From Ampullaceana balthica (lineage: Eukaryota > Mollusca > Gastropoda > Lymnaeidae), in the NCBI GenBank assembly GCA_944989445.1, contig CALYLW010000330.1, positions 278,501 through 342,500 of the forward strand: 64,000 nt of DNA, in the 5' to 3' direction. The notes beneath the pieces were generated by a model, which made no database searches, was not told where the DNA came from, and saw only the letters and a list, made by a program, of their open reading frames with translations. Made by a program: the position numbers and the translations under genes. Every line of letters begins with the position of its first letter. Position 1 is the first letter of the stretch. Shown one piece after another: positions 10,936 through 20,720 of this stretch.

Positions 10936-11266
10936 GAAGTAAAAAAAAAGATTTTTAAAAATCACGTTTTTATAAGCGGACTAAAAAGAAGAAAATAAAC
11001 GGGCGCTTTTTAGGCGTTTGGCTAAAATGATTAGGGTTTACAAATGACGAGTAAGAAGATGAGTGAATTGAATTAGTTAAGCCTGAGAAGCTCCTGTCCC
11101 ACGTTTTTAGTCATATTACATCATAGTACTTGAACATATAAGTTTGAAATTTTTATCAATCCAGAAAAAGAGTTTTCCTTCACAATTCTGTGGGGAAAAA
11201 AAATTATTTTATTCTTTTTAATCCGCTTATAAAAACGTGGTTTTTAAAAATCTTTTTTTTTACTTC
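10936..11266. mobile_element. Foldback MITE with ~65-bp inverted repeats (TA-flanked)
   Basis: The left arm GAAGTAAAAAAAAAGATTTT running to TATAAGCGGACTAAAAAGAA is matched by its reverse complement at the right end (AATCCGCTTATAAAAACGTG through TTACTTC). TA lies directly outside both ends (10934-10935 and 11267-11268), as in Tc1/mariner-type insertions. The interior holds CCCACGTTTTTAGTCAT, also found in the sister copy at 59706-60040. There is no coding capacity. Confidence 0.75.
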
Positions 11267-11487
11267 TATTTATTTTATTCTTTTTAGTCTAAGTGTATGC
11301 TATGGTGAGTTTTGAAGAATTGGTTATGTTCAAATATAATACGCATTGCCCGTCAAACATTTACAGAATGGAAATGACTGATCTCCCCTTGATGTTAAAC
11401 ATGGTTGATGTGGTCAAGGTTGGTGTGAACCCGGCACGTCAATGTAAGCAAGAGCAGACGGATAATACATATGCTTATATATAGATA

Positions 11488-11672
11488 AACTAAAAAGTTC
11501 AATAATTTAATAACGGTACATTCGATCGATCTGAAATTTTGATACAATGCATTGTCATCCAAGATCTATCTGTGGTAAAATTTTGAGATCTCTAGGACCA
11601 TCAAAAAAAGTTTAATTTTGCGTTGGCAGATTTGAAAAATTGTGGACAAACAGGAACGAAAGCAAGTTAATA
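11488..11672 (-). repeat. Family B-related fragment
   Basis: Contains CGATCGATCTGAAATTTTGA followed by TACAATGCATTGTCATCCAA and a 3' part ending in AAGTTAATAAAAA. Nearly identical to 60230-60438. It shares the CGATCGATCTGAAATTTTGA core and the GTTAATA edge with the larger family B copies and is read here in the family's minus orientation. Confidence 0.7.
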
Positions 11673-11726
11673 AAAACGGGGTAAAAATGATTGTTTCTGC
11701 CCGTTCTTTTCCCCTTTTTGCGAACA

Positions 11727-11790
11727 TGACTAACCCTCGCTAGGGTCGGCCAATCACACTCACAGTTTATGGTTGGCAAGGGATGGTAGT
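11727..11790 (+). repeat. Dispersed short repeat copy
   Basis: CCTCGCTAGGGTCGGCCAATC followed by TTGGCAAGGGATGGTAGTA, related to the segments at 10715 and 13186. Confidence 0.4.
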
Positions 11791-12849
11791 AAAGGGTGGA
11801 GGGCTGTATACATGTCTCCACGTGTACACGCTTTTTGTTTTCATTACTTCGTCCTGCTCTTTTTGTCCGTTCTCTCACCACTCCCCGTTCTTTGCACTAT
11901 CTGTGATGAGCAAGTCTGCGGCGTATGCTACGCCGCGGGTCGTATCTTTTTTAAGTTAACTCACAAAATGGTACAAAGACGAGGGGAGAATACAATTGTA
12001 TGATTAATTTCGTCACAGCTCCTAGATTGACCTCTTCAACCTTGTCCTCTTGATTTAAAACACCCTCTTAGATATTTATACGACACCCTTTCCCACTTTT
12101 CTTTCCATACACGATTTGAGCACGAGTATTTGACTATCAGCCAAATGGCATCGTGGCTTGTGATTCACAAACGAGACACAATTACCAGCCAGATGACCTC
12201 TTGAACCTGCATTCCCCGATTGCTGAATCAACCGTACAAAAAATGTTCTCTTTGTTGCAACATAACAATAATGTCATTCCCCTGAGATTTTTTTTTAAAG
12301 TCAAGCCACATCTATTGACAATACGTTGTTTCCTTTCATTTTCTTTTACTGCTTTAAAAATAATAATTCGTCACATTGAATGTGATTTACATATGGAGGT
12401 AATACATTGAAGAAAAAATACATCACAAAAAATATGTTTAGTCATACTTAATTTTTCCTTTTTATTTTATGCTACAAAATACTTTTCGATAATTGATTTG
12501 AAGAATTTCTATCGTTACATTTCTCTGCCTGTCACAAGAGATATATGGTTGATTATATGTATGAGAGAGTTAAGAACCATATTGCGTTAATAGCCGGTTC
12601 ACACAATCAAATTCACATCACACGTTCGATGATATGCTGAAATATCTAGTCAAAACTTACATCTTTTTTTTTGGTGGTATTATTACGCTACCTCCATATC
12701 ACGCGAACAAGCGCTAACAAACAAAAGTTCAAAGTTCATCAATGGAGTCAATTGTTGTATTGACCACGACGTATAACTTTTTTTTTAAATCGCTGATGAC
12801 CAAACAAACTTTCATCATACCCGGGCAGCATTTATCAACAATATTGACA
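11791..12849. other. Unannotated DNA
   Basis: No recognised gene. The frames at 11773-12003 and 12153-12410 match nothing that I know. Confidence 0.5.
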
Positions 12850-13117
12850 GCCCTATCTTATCTTATCTATACAGACGCTCCTTCTATGCAGAAGATAGTT
12901 GCGTTCACAGACCATGACATGATATGTTGGCAAGTGATGCACCGTTCACAGGCCTCGGCTTTGTGGGTTCCACGCATTACCCAGCATGTAGTGTTAGGTA
13001 CCCATTCGGAGCGGGGTGACTCAGGGACGCCTGTGAAAAAACCCTTCACATGGATTCGAACCCGTGATCATCGGTACGACAGTCCAGTGCGCTGCCACTA
13101 GACCACCGCGTCCCCCC
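12850..13117 (-). mobile_element. tRNA-derived SINE (family 2), near full length
   Basis: On the minus strand the head reads GACGCGGTGGTCTAGTGGCA, an A-box region, and about 40 bp on a perfect B box, GGTTCGAATCC (about 13053-13063). The body runs through CAGGCGTCCCTGAGTCACCC and GTTCACAGACCATG (as read on + at 12904) to a tail of ATAAG repeats (12855-12870). The tail recurs at 4977-5055 and part of the body recurs in the SINE at 13852-14124. Non-coding; presumably transcribed by RNA polymerase III if still active. Confidence 0.85.
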
Positions 13118-13129
13118 TAATCGTGAATA

Positions 13130-13250
13130 ATCTATATATATATATAATTCACCAAAGCGAGTATGTGATAATGAGCATAATGAATGACGCTCGCTGGGGT
13201 CGACCAATGTCTCGAGACCAACAATGGTTCTTGCGTTCACTTGCGTTTTT
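13130..13250 (+). repeat. Dispersed short repeat copy
   Basis: Holds CGCTCGCTGGGGTCGACCAA (about 13187), the best preserved member of the set also seen at 10715 and 11727, preceded by a TATATATA run as at 10680. Confidence 0.45.
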
Positions 13251-13263
13251 CCATCACAAAATA

Positions 13264-13640
13264 ACGTGCAACGGCCAAAAAAATACCGAAAAAGTTTACT
13301 GGATTTCCTTTGAAAATTTAAAAAAAACGGAAAAATATCGGTATTTTGTCAATTCCTCGCCAAATATAACATCTATTAGGTTGAAATAAACGCCAAACAA
13401 TAGCTAATAATATTTAGAACAATGATGCAGACGGAATTTTTGAAAAATGCCTTTTCGTTCGACTCCAGTAATTTTAGCAGAAATTTTTTAAGCAATTGTT
13501 TAAATTAGTTTCAAAATTATTGATTTCAAATTACTTTTAATTTAATCTAGAATGATAGTTAATGGGGTTTTCCCGCTTTGTAAATGCTAATGTTAGATAG
13601 TTGCGTGGTGCGCATTATATTGACACATTTTTGGTGTGAT
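13264..13640 (+). repeat. Dispersed repeat family D, copy 1
   Basis: Starts GTGCAACGGCCAAAAAAATA and continues through ACCGAAAAAGTTTAC, TAGCTAATAATATTTAGAAC and GGGGTTTTCCCGCTTTGT to TGGTGCGCATTATATTGACA. The same order occurs at 41165-41760, where a family C segment interrupts it. No coding content is recognised. Confidence 0.7.
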
Positions 13641-13851
13641 GTAGCGTGAGGGGATACGACGTCATATTGTGTTTACTTTCAGAATTACTTATTTGAATCG
13701 ACTTTTAATGTAATCTGGAATGATTTCCTTTGAATAAAAAATCGGAAATTCTTTTTGTAAATTGCGTTTAAATACTCATTCGAGTTTTTATTAGATCTAC
13801 TTGTTTTTCTTTGTTTGTTGCCGCTTTTTCACATTTAAGACGCTTTTTAAG
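13641..13851. other. Unannotated short spacer
   Basis: AT-rich, nothing recognised. Confidence 0.4.
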
Positions 13852-14124
13852 TGCAGAAGATTATACAAGGTGTTATTTTTATTAGAATTCACAGACCATG
13901 TTGACAAGGGAAACCGGTTCATAGGGCGCGTCTTTCTGGGGATTGCGTGGGTCAGTTCACAGCCGTGTTTGTTTTCCCCCCAACTAATGGCAGTTACCAC
14001 TGGTCCTGGGTGGACTAATGGACACGTTTGCGCCACTGGCACAGGTCCCTGCTTTCGCACAGACTTGAACCCTCAACCCTCGGTACGCCAACCAGGCGCG
14101 CTTACCGCACCGACCACCGACAAG
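13852..14124 (-). mobile_element. tRNA-derived SINE (family 2-related)
   Basis: On the minus strand: CGGTGCGGTAAGCGCGCCTG (A-box region) and GGGTTCAAGTCTG (B box with changes) about 40 bp later. On the + strand its tail region shares TGCAGAAGAT and TTCACAGACCATG with the SINE at 12850-13117. The open frame crossing it is accidental. Confidence 0.7.
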
Positions 14125-14624
14125 AAATCACGAACACGACACAGTTATAAAAAATTCAAACAGAAACAACAATGGGACTAGGGGCAACAATTAAAACTTT
14201 CAAACCGGAACAAGTACCACGACCACCAACAGTTAGAAAAACAATAACAGTCCACAACAGTAATGGGTCATAGCAAAAAAACAGGTCGAAAAGTAAAACA
14301 GGTCACAGAGGAAACAGTTGACAAGAGGACATGATTCAAGTTTCTGAAATGAAATGTCACGCACTACTCGGCCGTCCTGCTGGAGTTTGACGGGTCGATT
14401 TCTCAAGTGAACTGTTGAATTCTATAAATAGGTGATGGGTGCTTGGGTAAAGGTCAAACTATACCAATCTCAGATTTAGTTAAATCATCAGGTATGCTTG
14501 GTCTTCATATCGTGTACAATGTTCACAGACATCCGAACTGGGGGTTGGGTACGGCGAGGGGTGTTGCTCACTCCGAAGTTTACCTATGAGTGTTTGTCTA
14601 TTATGTCAATCTCTCACATCAATC
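14125..14624. other. Unannotated spacer before the nested elements
   Basis: Nothing recognised. It ends in the 8-bp target CTGTAGAC (14625-14632) of the outer hAT MITE. Confidence 0.5.
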
Positions 14625-14890
14625 CTGTAGACCAGGGGTCTCCAAATTTTTCTGCCGGAGGGCCGCATTAACTGTCAAACACCAGTTTGTGGGCCGCCTA
14701 CACACAGTTATGTGGTAAAATACTTGTAAAAATAGTATATGTTTTTGGTAGGGCTGCGGAAATTATCGATTAATTTATCGATTAATCGTTAAAAATTTTA
14801 TCGATTAAATATCGATTAAAAGAATTTTAATCGATAAAAATTCGATTAAATTTAAGAAAATATTTATAATATTTTTTAATATTTTATTAA

Positions 14891-16533
14891 TCTCTATATA
14901 TATAAGACGCATTTGTTGTCTGGTTGTCTGTCTGTTCCCTAATAACTCAAGATCCACACAACCAAATAACGTGAAATTTGGTACACGTACACAAAATTAT
15001 ACCGGAAAGGTTATTAAACAGGTTTCGTTCCATATATATAAGATACTGGGGGCCGGGGGCCCAAAATGTAATTTTTCCTTATATGAGCTATATAAAATCA
15101 CAATTATTGAAAACTAGGGGCAAGTACCCTACTTGGCCCGGGTTTAACAACAACAGCAACAACAACAAAAACAACAACAGCAACAACGACAAAAACAACA
15201 ACAGAAACAGCAACAGCAACAAAACAACAAATACAAAACAACAACAAAAACAACAAAATCAACAACAAAACAACAACAACAAAAGAACAACTACAACAGC
15301 AACAACAACAAAGCAACAACAACATGAGGGACATTGACGTCGCAGGGCAAGGGATGTGGACAACAACAACAACAGCAAAAACAACACAAAAGCAACAACA
15401 GCAACAACAACAAAAACAACACAAAAGCAACAACAACAGCAACAACAACAAAAACAACAACAGCAACAACAAAAAAAACAAAACAACAACAAAAACATCA
15501 ACAACAAAACAATAACAAAGCAACAACAAAACAACAACAAAACAACAACTACAACAACAACAGCAACAACAACAAAGCAACAACAACAAAACAACAACAA
15601 AAGCAACAACAACAAAGCAACAACAACAAAAACATTATTTTATGGCGATAATCGCCTTCTTGTTAATCTCGACACCAAAATGTTTATTAATTTGCGTCAT
15701 TATTTTACGTCTTAATTTTCAATAATTTTTATTTTATATAGCTCATATAGGGAAAAACTACATTTTGGGCCCCCGGGCCCCAGTATCTTATATATAAGGA
15801 ACGAAACCTGTTTAATAACCTTTCCGGTATAATTTTGTGTACGTGTACCAAATTTCACGTTATTTGGTTGTCTGGATCTTGAGTTATTAGGGAACAGACA
15901 GACAACAAATGCGGCTTATATATATAGAGAGATTAAGACGTAAAATAATGACGCAAAATAATAAACATTTTGGTGTCGAGATTAACAAGAAGGCGATTAT
16001 CGCCATAAAATAATTTTTTTGTTGTTGCTTTGTTGTTGTTGCTTTTGTTGTTGTAGTTGTTGTTTTGTTGTTGTTGCTTTGTTGTTGTTGCTGTTGTTGT
16101 AGTTGTTGTTTTGTTGTTGTTTTGTTGTTGTTTTGTTTTTGTTGTTTTGTTGATGTTGCTGTTTCTGTTGTTGGTTTTGTCGTTGTTGCTGTTGTTGTTG
16201 CTGTTGTTGTTGTAGTTTTGTTGTTGTTGCTTTTGTAGTTGTAGTTGTTTTGTTGTTGTTTTATTGTTGATTTTGTTGTTTTTGTTGTTGTTTTGTGTTT
16301 GTTGTTTGTTGCTGTTGCTGTTTCTGTTGTTGTTTTTGTCGTTGTTGCTGTTGTTGTTGTAGTTGTTGTTTTGTTTTTGTTGCTTTGTTGTTGTTGCTGT
16401 TGTTGTTGTAGTTGTTGTTTGTTGTTGTTTTGTTTTTGTTGCTGTTGTTGTTTTTGTTGTTGTTGCTGTTGTTGTTGTTTTTTGTTGTTGCTGTTGTTGT
16501 TAAACCCGTGCAAAGCCGGGTACTTGACCCTAG
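14891..16533 (+). mobile_element. Non-autonomous Helitron (outer), interrupted
   Basis: Starts TCTCTATATATATAAGACGC after an A (14890). It ends with hairpin ACCCG-TGCAAAGC-CGGGT, eight bases and CTAG (16530-16533), followed by T. The sequence AATTATTGAAA stops at 15113 and resumes at 15933 with TTAAGACGTAAAATAATGAC, exactly the order seen uninterrupted in its sisters. Removing the inner element leaves about 824 bp, matching the 818-819 bp relatives. TTG-rich tract at 16018-16500. No Rep/helicase gene. Confidence 0.9.
15114..15932 (-). mobile_element. Non-autonomous Helitron (inner), nested in a sister copy
   Basis: On the minus strand it begins TCTCTCTATATATATAAGCC (15932 downwards) and ends in CTAG (15117-15114). 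It sits between A (15113) and T (15933) of the outer Helitron. The terminal hairpin has decayed on one side (CTAGGGGCAAGTACCCTACT in + orientation). It is 819 bp, has the CAA-rich interior and the core GGACATTGACGTCGCAGGGC, and carries no coding sequence beyond stop-free repeats. Confidence 0.92.
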
Positions 16534-16670
16534 TAAATAATAAATTATTAATAATTAATAATAATTTATATATATATTTTTTTATGTGCAACCATCTCCC
16601 GCGTAATATTAAATTTTATTTTATTAATCTATGTTGACCGGCAGACGTCAACTATAAAATGGCTGACAGC

Positions 16671-16850
16671 CAGAGCCGTCTTTACACCATTTTGGGCCCC
16701 CGGGCAAAGAAATAGTGTTGGGCGCTTCCCTCACAGGAATAAAAAAATGAATATACATAATATATATAAATAAACATATTCCCATGGGGCCCATATGCTC
16801 GTGGGTTCCCGGGCAAATGCCCAACGGGCCTATGCGTTAAGACGGCCCTG
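16671..16850. mobile_element. hAT-type MITE C, 180 bp
   Basis: Inverted termini CAGAGCCGTCTTTA (16671) and TTAAGACGGCCCTG (ending 16850), each followed by a GGGC(C)CCCGGGCAAA-like subterminal motif. The 8-bp target duplication CTGACAGC is perfect (16663-16670 and 16851-16858). It lies inside hAT element B. Confidence 0.9.
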
Positions 16851-16890
16851 CTGACAGCATCAGCGCAGTTAAATTTAAACATATAACTAG

Positions 16891-17055
16891 AAAGTTGAGC
16901 AATATGTTGTTTTTAAGCTAACTGCGGATGGCAAAGTCGAAGATGGTGAAAACGTTTACTGTGTCCACTGCCATAAACAATTCTCTTTTAAAGGATCAAA
17001 TACATCGCTGACGTACCACCATCAGCACAAATCAAGTATCAACACATTGTCATGA
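16891..17055 (+). pseudogene. BED-type zinc-finger relic of hAT element B
   Basis: A 54-codon open stretch ending in a stop at 17053. It contains VYCVHCHKQF and, about 13 residues later, LTYHHQHKS. The C-x2-C ... H-x(3-4)-H spacing and the STTSL..H-like linker are those of BED zinc fingers at the N terminus of ZBED/hAT transposases, where they bind transposon ends. The rest of the transposase is missing, so this is an internally deleted element that kept its DNA-binding exon. No start codon is evident in frame after the upstream stop, so an upstream exon or loss is likely. Confidence 0.72.
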
Positions 17056-17306
17056 AATTTAATTTAAAATATTCTTAATTTTCAATGTCCGTGAGAAATG
17101 TTCAGTTTAATGACGTCATAAATTTCTATTTTTGGTTTAAATCGAAATTATCGATTAATTAATCGATAATTTTTCAAAAGTTAACGATTAAATTTAAATT
17201 AATCGATAACAGACCTAGTTTTTTGAGATTAAAAGGTCTCCAGGGGCTGGCTGAGAAGGCATCGCGGGCCGCATCTGGCCCTCGGACCATAGTTTGGAGA
17301 CCCCTG

Positions 17307-17335
17307 CTGTAGACTGTAGACTGTAGACTGTGGCC
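17307..17335. repeat. Short CTGTAGA tandem at the target duplication
   Basis: The right-hand target duplication of MITE A is extended into about three and a half CTGTAGA units. The left copy is single. This probably reflects slippage after insertion. Confidence 0.7.
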
Positions 17336-17532
17336 TACAGATTCATCATCATCACTTTCTAGGTGAGTTAGATCTATGAAACCTCCACAAAACTAATGAC
17401 GTAAGCTCATCGAAGGTCGAGATTGTAAGGTTTAGCTATTATGTGAGTCCTACCACTCTCATCCGCTCACAGCTAGCTGTTATAAGAATATAAAAGATTA
17501 CAGAAATATTATATGTCACATACAATAAAGAA

Positions 17533-18301
17533 TAGGGCTGTTAACGATTAATTTAAATTTAATCGTTAACTTTTCAAAAATTAACGATTAATTAATCAAT
17601 TTCGATTACATCCAAAAATTAATATCTATCATGTCATAAGTAACACTTATTTAACGCTCTTTTTGAAAATCTAAATAACACTGGAGTGTCTCCTTTATAT
17701 GTCATCTTTTAACCAACAACGCAAAAAGACAAGTGTGTTGACATTATTTGGATCCTGTGATGAGCGGGACTAATTGACAATATAATAAGCCGAGCTGAAC
17801 AATCAGTCACATGGAACTGGGGTAACTGGTATGCACAAAACGGTCTTGGCAAGGAATGACCATATCGGATATCGTTGTTCATTAAGTTTCCACCATTGTA
17901 GAGGGTAAATGGATTCAGGAACTTTCATCTCCATTTTGTAACGCGGTAATTCATCAGAACTTCTGTCGTCATTTTATGTCTCCGAGTCAAACTCCATAAC
18001 TGCATTTAGCTTAATACGCTTTTCATTTTGTTTGATAAGTAGGCAAAGTGTTAGAACCATGGTAGGCACACTTTATCAACATTTTGAACAATCCCGTCAG
18101 TCAATAGGTTAAAACCAAAATGTTCGTGTAATCGTCAGGAAATTTATTATTTACCGGCCGCTATTTTTTATTATATATTTTTTTACTTTTTGACTTCCAA
18201 TAATTTGTAAGTTATGGGTCGATTAATCGTTAAAAAATAATTTATCGTTAACATTTTTTAAGGATTATTAGAGAAATTAATCGTTAATTTCCGCAACACA
18301 A
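17533..18301. mobile_element. hAT-type element D, 769 bp
   Basis: Left end TAGGGCTGTTAACGATTAAT. The right end, read inward, is TTGTGTTGCGGAAATTAACG, which aligns with the left end of element B (TAGGGCTGCGGAAATTATCG). Repeated TTAACGATTAA motifs occur near both ends. An 8-bp target duplication ATAAAGAA is present at 17525-17532 and 18302-18309. No coding stretch was recognised in the interior. Confidence 0.8.
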
Positions 18302-18309
18302 ATAAAGAA

Positions 18310-20000
18310 TGATGATTGCTTAACAGAAGAACAAAAATAGTAAAATAAACTATAAAATGAAACCGCGAGTATTGCCATTTTGGACATTCAAATAAATGGA
18401 AACAATAATGATCTCATCATACCTTATCCAAAACAAGTTCTTTATAATAATAGAAAAAATTTCAAAATATACCTAAAACAATGACCGTATATCATAAAGA
18501 ATGTCCATTTAATTAAGACTATAGAGTGTTGCAAACAACAGAGGAAGGGTGGCTCTCGGCATTCCCGATGAAAATAACTAGAGTGTTAAAAAGTAATCCT
18601 CGCTTCCACAACACTTGTTTAGTGTTAGTGAGAACATTCTAGAACTAAGTGTTTGACCTGCCACTCCCCCACCCCCCTCCACATGCCCCATTAATGCTTA
18701 GGGATCCCTCCGGCTACAAGCGCCCTATCCCACACCGAATAAACCCTTGCATCAAAGGTAGACGGGGTGGCAGTGTCACCTACTTCCGAGGAATTTGATA
18801 CCACTAAACTGAGGGTGTTTATGGCGTACTAAGAATCCAGAATCCACGGATACGGGATGGGACTAAGGGCCATGTGAAGGCGGTCCGGGGGACGGGGGGG
18901 ACGCTTGAGTCTCAGTTAACCCCCCGACACGTCGCCTGAACCGACCCATTAAAACCTGTTACGACCTGGGGATTCGCGGGGCCCGCCACTCAGATAAAAT
19001 GTAGAGCCCCATCGTTAGGGTGTAAACGGTGGATAAAATAGGGTTATCTTCCCTATGGCGCTGGGACTGGTGCCACGCAATCGCGGAATGCTGGTTGGCC
19101 GTCAGTGATTAAACGGAGATAATAGAAGAGAAACCAATCCTGAAACGAGGCTTTTTTATATTATATGTAGCATAGTGGGACCAGTGGCGATTAAATTATA
19201 GAGACGGAAAATAGTGCGGCTCCACTCATCTGACTCATTTGGGTGCACATTACTTTGTTGCATTGTGGGCGAGGATTTAAAATCGTCCGGGGAAACGGAT
19301 TACGGGGACAATAATGCAAACGAAAAATTGCTCGAAATGAAAACAGTAATTTTTAAATATCATTTAAATGATTAAGTAAACTTTCTTATTTCTCACCAGC
19401 AACTACACCATTAAAGTAAATTCGTTTAAATCCTGAGTGGAAGTGGAAGTTATAGGTAATGTAACGATTGCGCTCTCACTGACATTCTGCTTCCACCATC
19501 GCAAGTTTAATCAAGTACGCACGAAAGGCCCAAAGATAATAACAGTGATCTCAAAATTTTTAAAGATTGGCTTTAAAAATCTATATGATGTGTCGTGAGA
19601 TCTCTTTACTGACCAATCCCTCCCCCAGGCTGATGGCCTTCAAGGATTCGAATATGTCACCCGAAAATAACAAGAATACAGAAGAAAACGGACTTTACGA
19701 GTGGATATCTCATTAATATCTGCAGTAATGCCTAACAAAAATTGATGCTATTCTTCAAGCAGATTTAAGACTTCTCTCAAAACAATCCCTTGGGAGAGCT
19801 AACTCACGTGGGCGTGTTACAAGACAGTTACACATTTCTGGCTCATGTGTATGTGGTAGAGGGGTTGAGCTGTAAAGATGTTTCACTGCTGCCTTCCAGT
19901 CACTGGGAGCAACTTTCTATCTCCCGGGCTTGGGGTGTTCGCTTGGCATCAATGCTGATGGATGATTAAATAGTCCGATATGTGCGACAGGGTGTAACAG
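18310..20000. other. Unannotated DNA with a GC-richer block
   Basis: About 18650-19110 is clearly GC-richer than its surroundings, with CpG-containing strings such as GATTCGCGGGGCCCGCCACT, but carries no long frame and no motif I can name. It could be the 3' part of an unrecognised retroelement. The rest is AT-rich and unremarkable. Confidence 0.45.
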
Positions 20001-20003
20001 TGT

Positions 20004-20132
20004 GTGCAAGGTCTACCAACGCCTTCCAGTGTGTACCAGTGTGTACCAATATGTACCCATGTGTAAAAGTCTTATACCAATGTGAACTAATGTGTACCAA
20101 TGTTAAAATATGTACCAAAGTGAACTGAGGTG
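20004..20132. repeat. Degenerate TGTGTACCA repeat
   Basis: Irregular units around GTGTGTACCA(A/G)TGTG with short and variable spacing. The minus-strand frame crossing it is repeat-derived. Confidence 0.6.
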
Positions 20133-20267
20133 AACTGATAATGTTTAGTGAGTTATCTTTTTTTAAACTTGTAATAAACATGACAGGACAATGAGCTGAG
20201 ATAACAGAACATTCAAAGTATCAAGAGCAGCGTTAACAAAACAAAAACTTAATAGTAAAGTAAGACT

Positions 20268-20456
20268 GCGGCTGGATAGCGAAGTCAATAGTGCGGCGAG
20301 CAATAGTGTGGATCTAGCCCACTTAAAGCCACAATTAAATTGATGAATGACTAACGCTAAGAAAGTCCTCCGCTGACGTGGAAGGGAGATGGGGCGCCCA
20401 CCAAGGTCTACCAAGCCACTAGTAAGTTCTAATGGAAACATCGGTTATGGGACTTT
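20268..20456 (+). mobile_element. tRNA-derived SINE (family 1), copy 2
   Basis: Starts GCGGCTGGATAGCGAAGTCA and ends GGTTATGGGACTT before an A-rich run (20457-20472). Same family as 3241-3467, with a deletion between the A and B boxes. The A-rich 3' end is consistent with a retroposed copy. Confidence 0.75.
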
Positions 20457-20720
20457 AAAAAAAAATTAAAAAATTAAGGAATGAAGACAATATCTGCCAA
20501 GTTTAAGAAATATATAGAACAAAAATCTATTTGTTTGTTTGTTTACATTGTTCTGCAGTTCAAGTTTTGCGAGCAGAGGATTCGTAGACTCGTTCAAATG
20601 CATCAGTCTCTGGTTTGTTGCGTAATTACACGCCCTTGTTGAACATCTCACTGATAGTTTATAGATGACAATGTCACGGCACTTTACAAGACTGAAACAT
20701 ATTTTTGTGACATGTAGACC

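Larger units (their letters stand above)
14749..17217 (+). mobile_element. hAT element B inserted in MITE A
   Basis: Ends are TAGGGCTGCGGAAATTATCG (14749) and the reverse complement of TAGGTCTGTTATCG (17217), both followed inward by repeated ATCGATTAAT motifs. This is the TAGGGCTG...CGATTAATCG terminus of a widespread hAT group. The flanks GTTTTTGG (14741-14748) and GTTTTTTG (17218-17225) match at 7 of 8 positions and fit an 8-bp target duplication. Its own sequence is about 650 bp after removing the Helitrons and MITE C, and includes a BED-finger relic (16891-17055). Confidence 0.82.
14633..17306. mobile_element. hAT-type MITE A, host of a five-element nest
   Basis: Termini CAGGGGTCTCCAAA (14633) and TTTGGAGACCCCTG (ending 17306) are inverted repeats of the common CAGGGGTC-TCCAAAC hAT type. 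Subterminal GGGCCGCAT motifs occur on both sides. A perfect 8-bp target duplication CTGTAGAC lies at 14625-14632 and 17307-17314. Its own sequence is only about 200 bp (14633-14748 and 17218-17306); everything between is later insertions. Confidence 0.9.
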
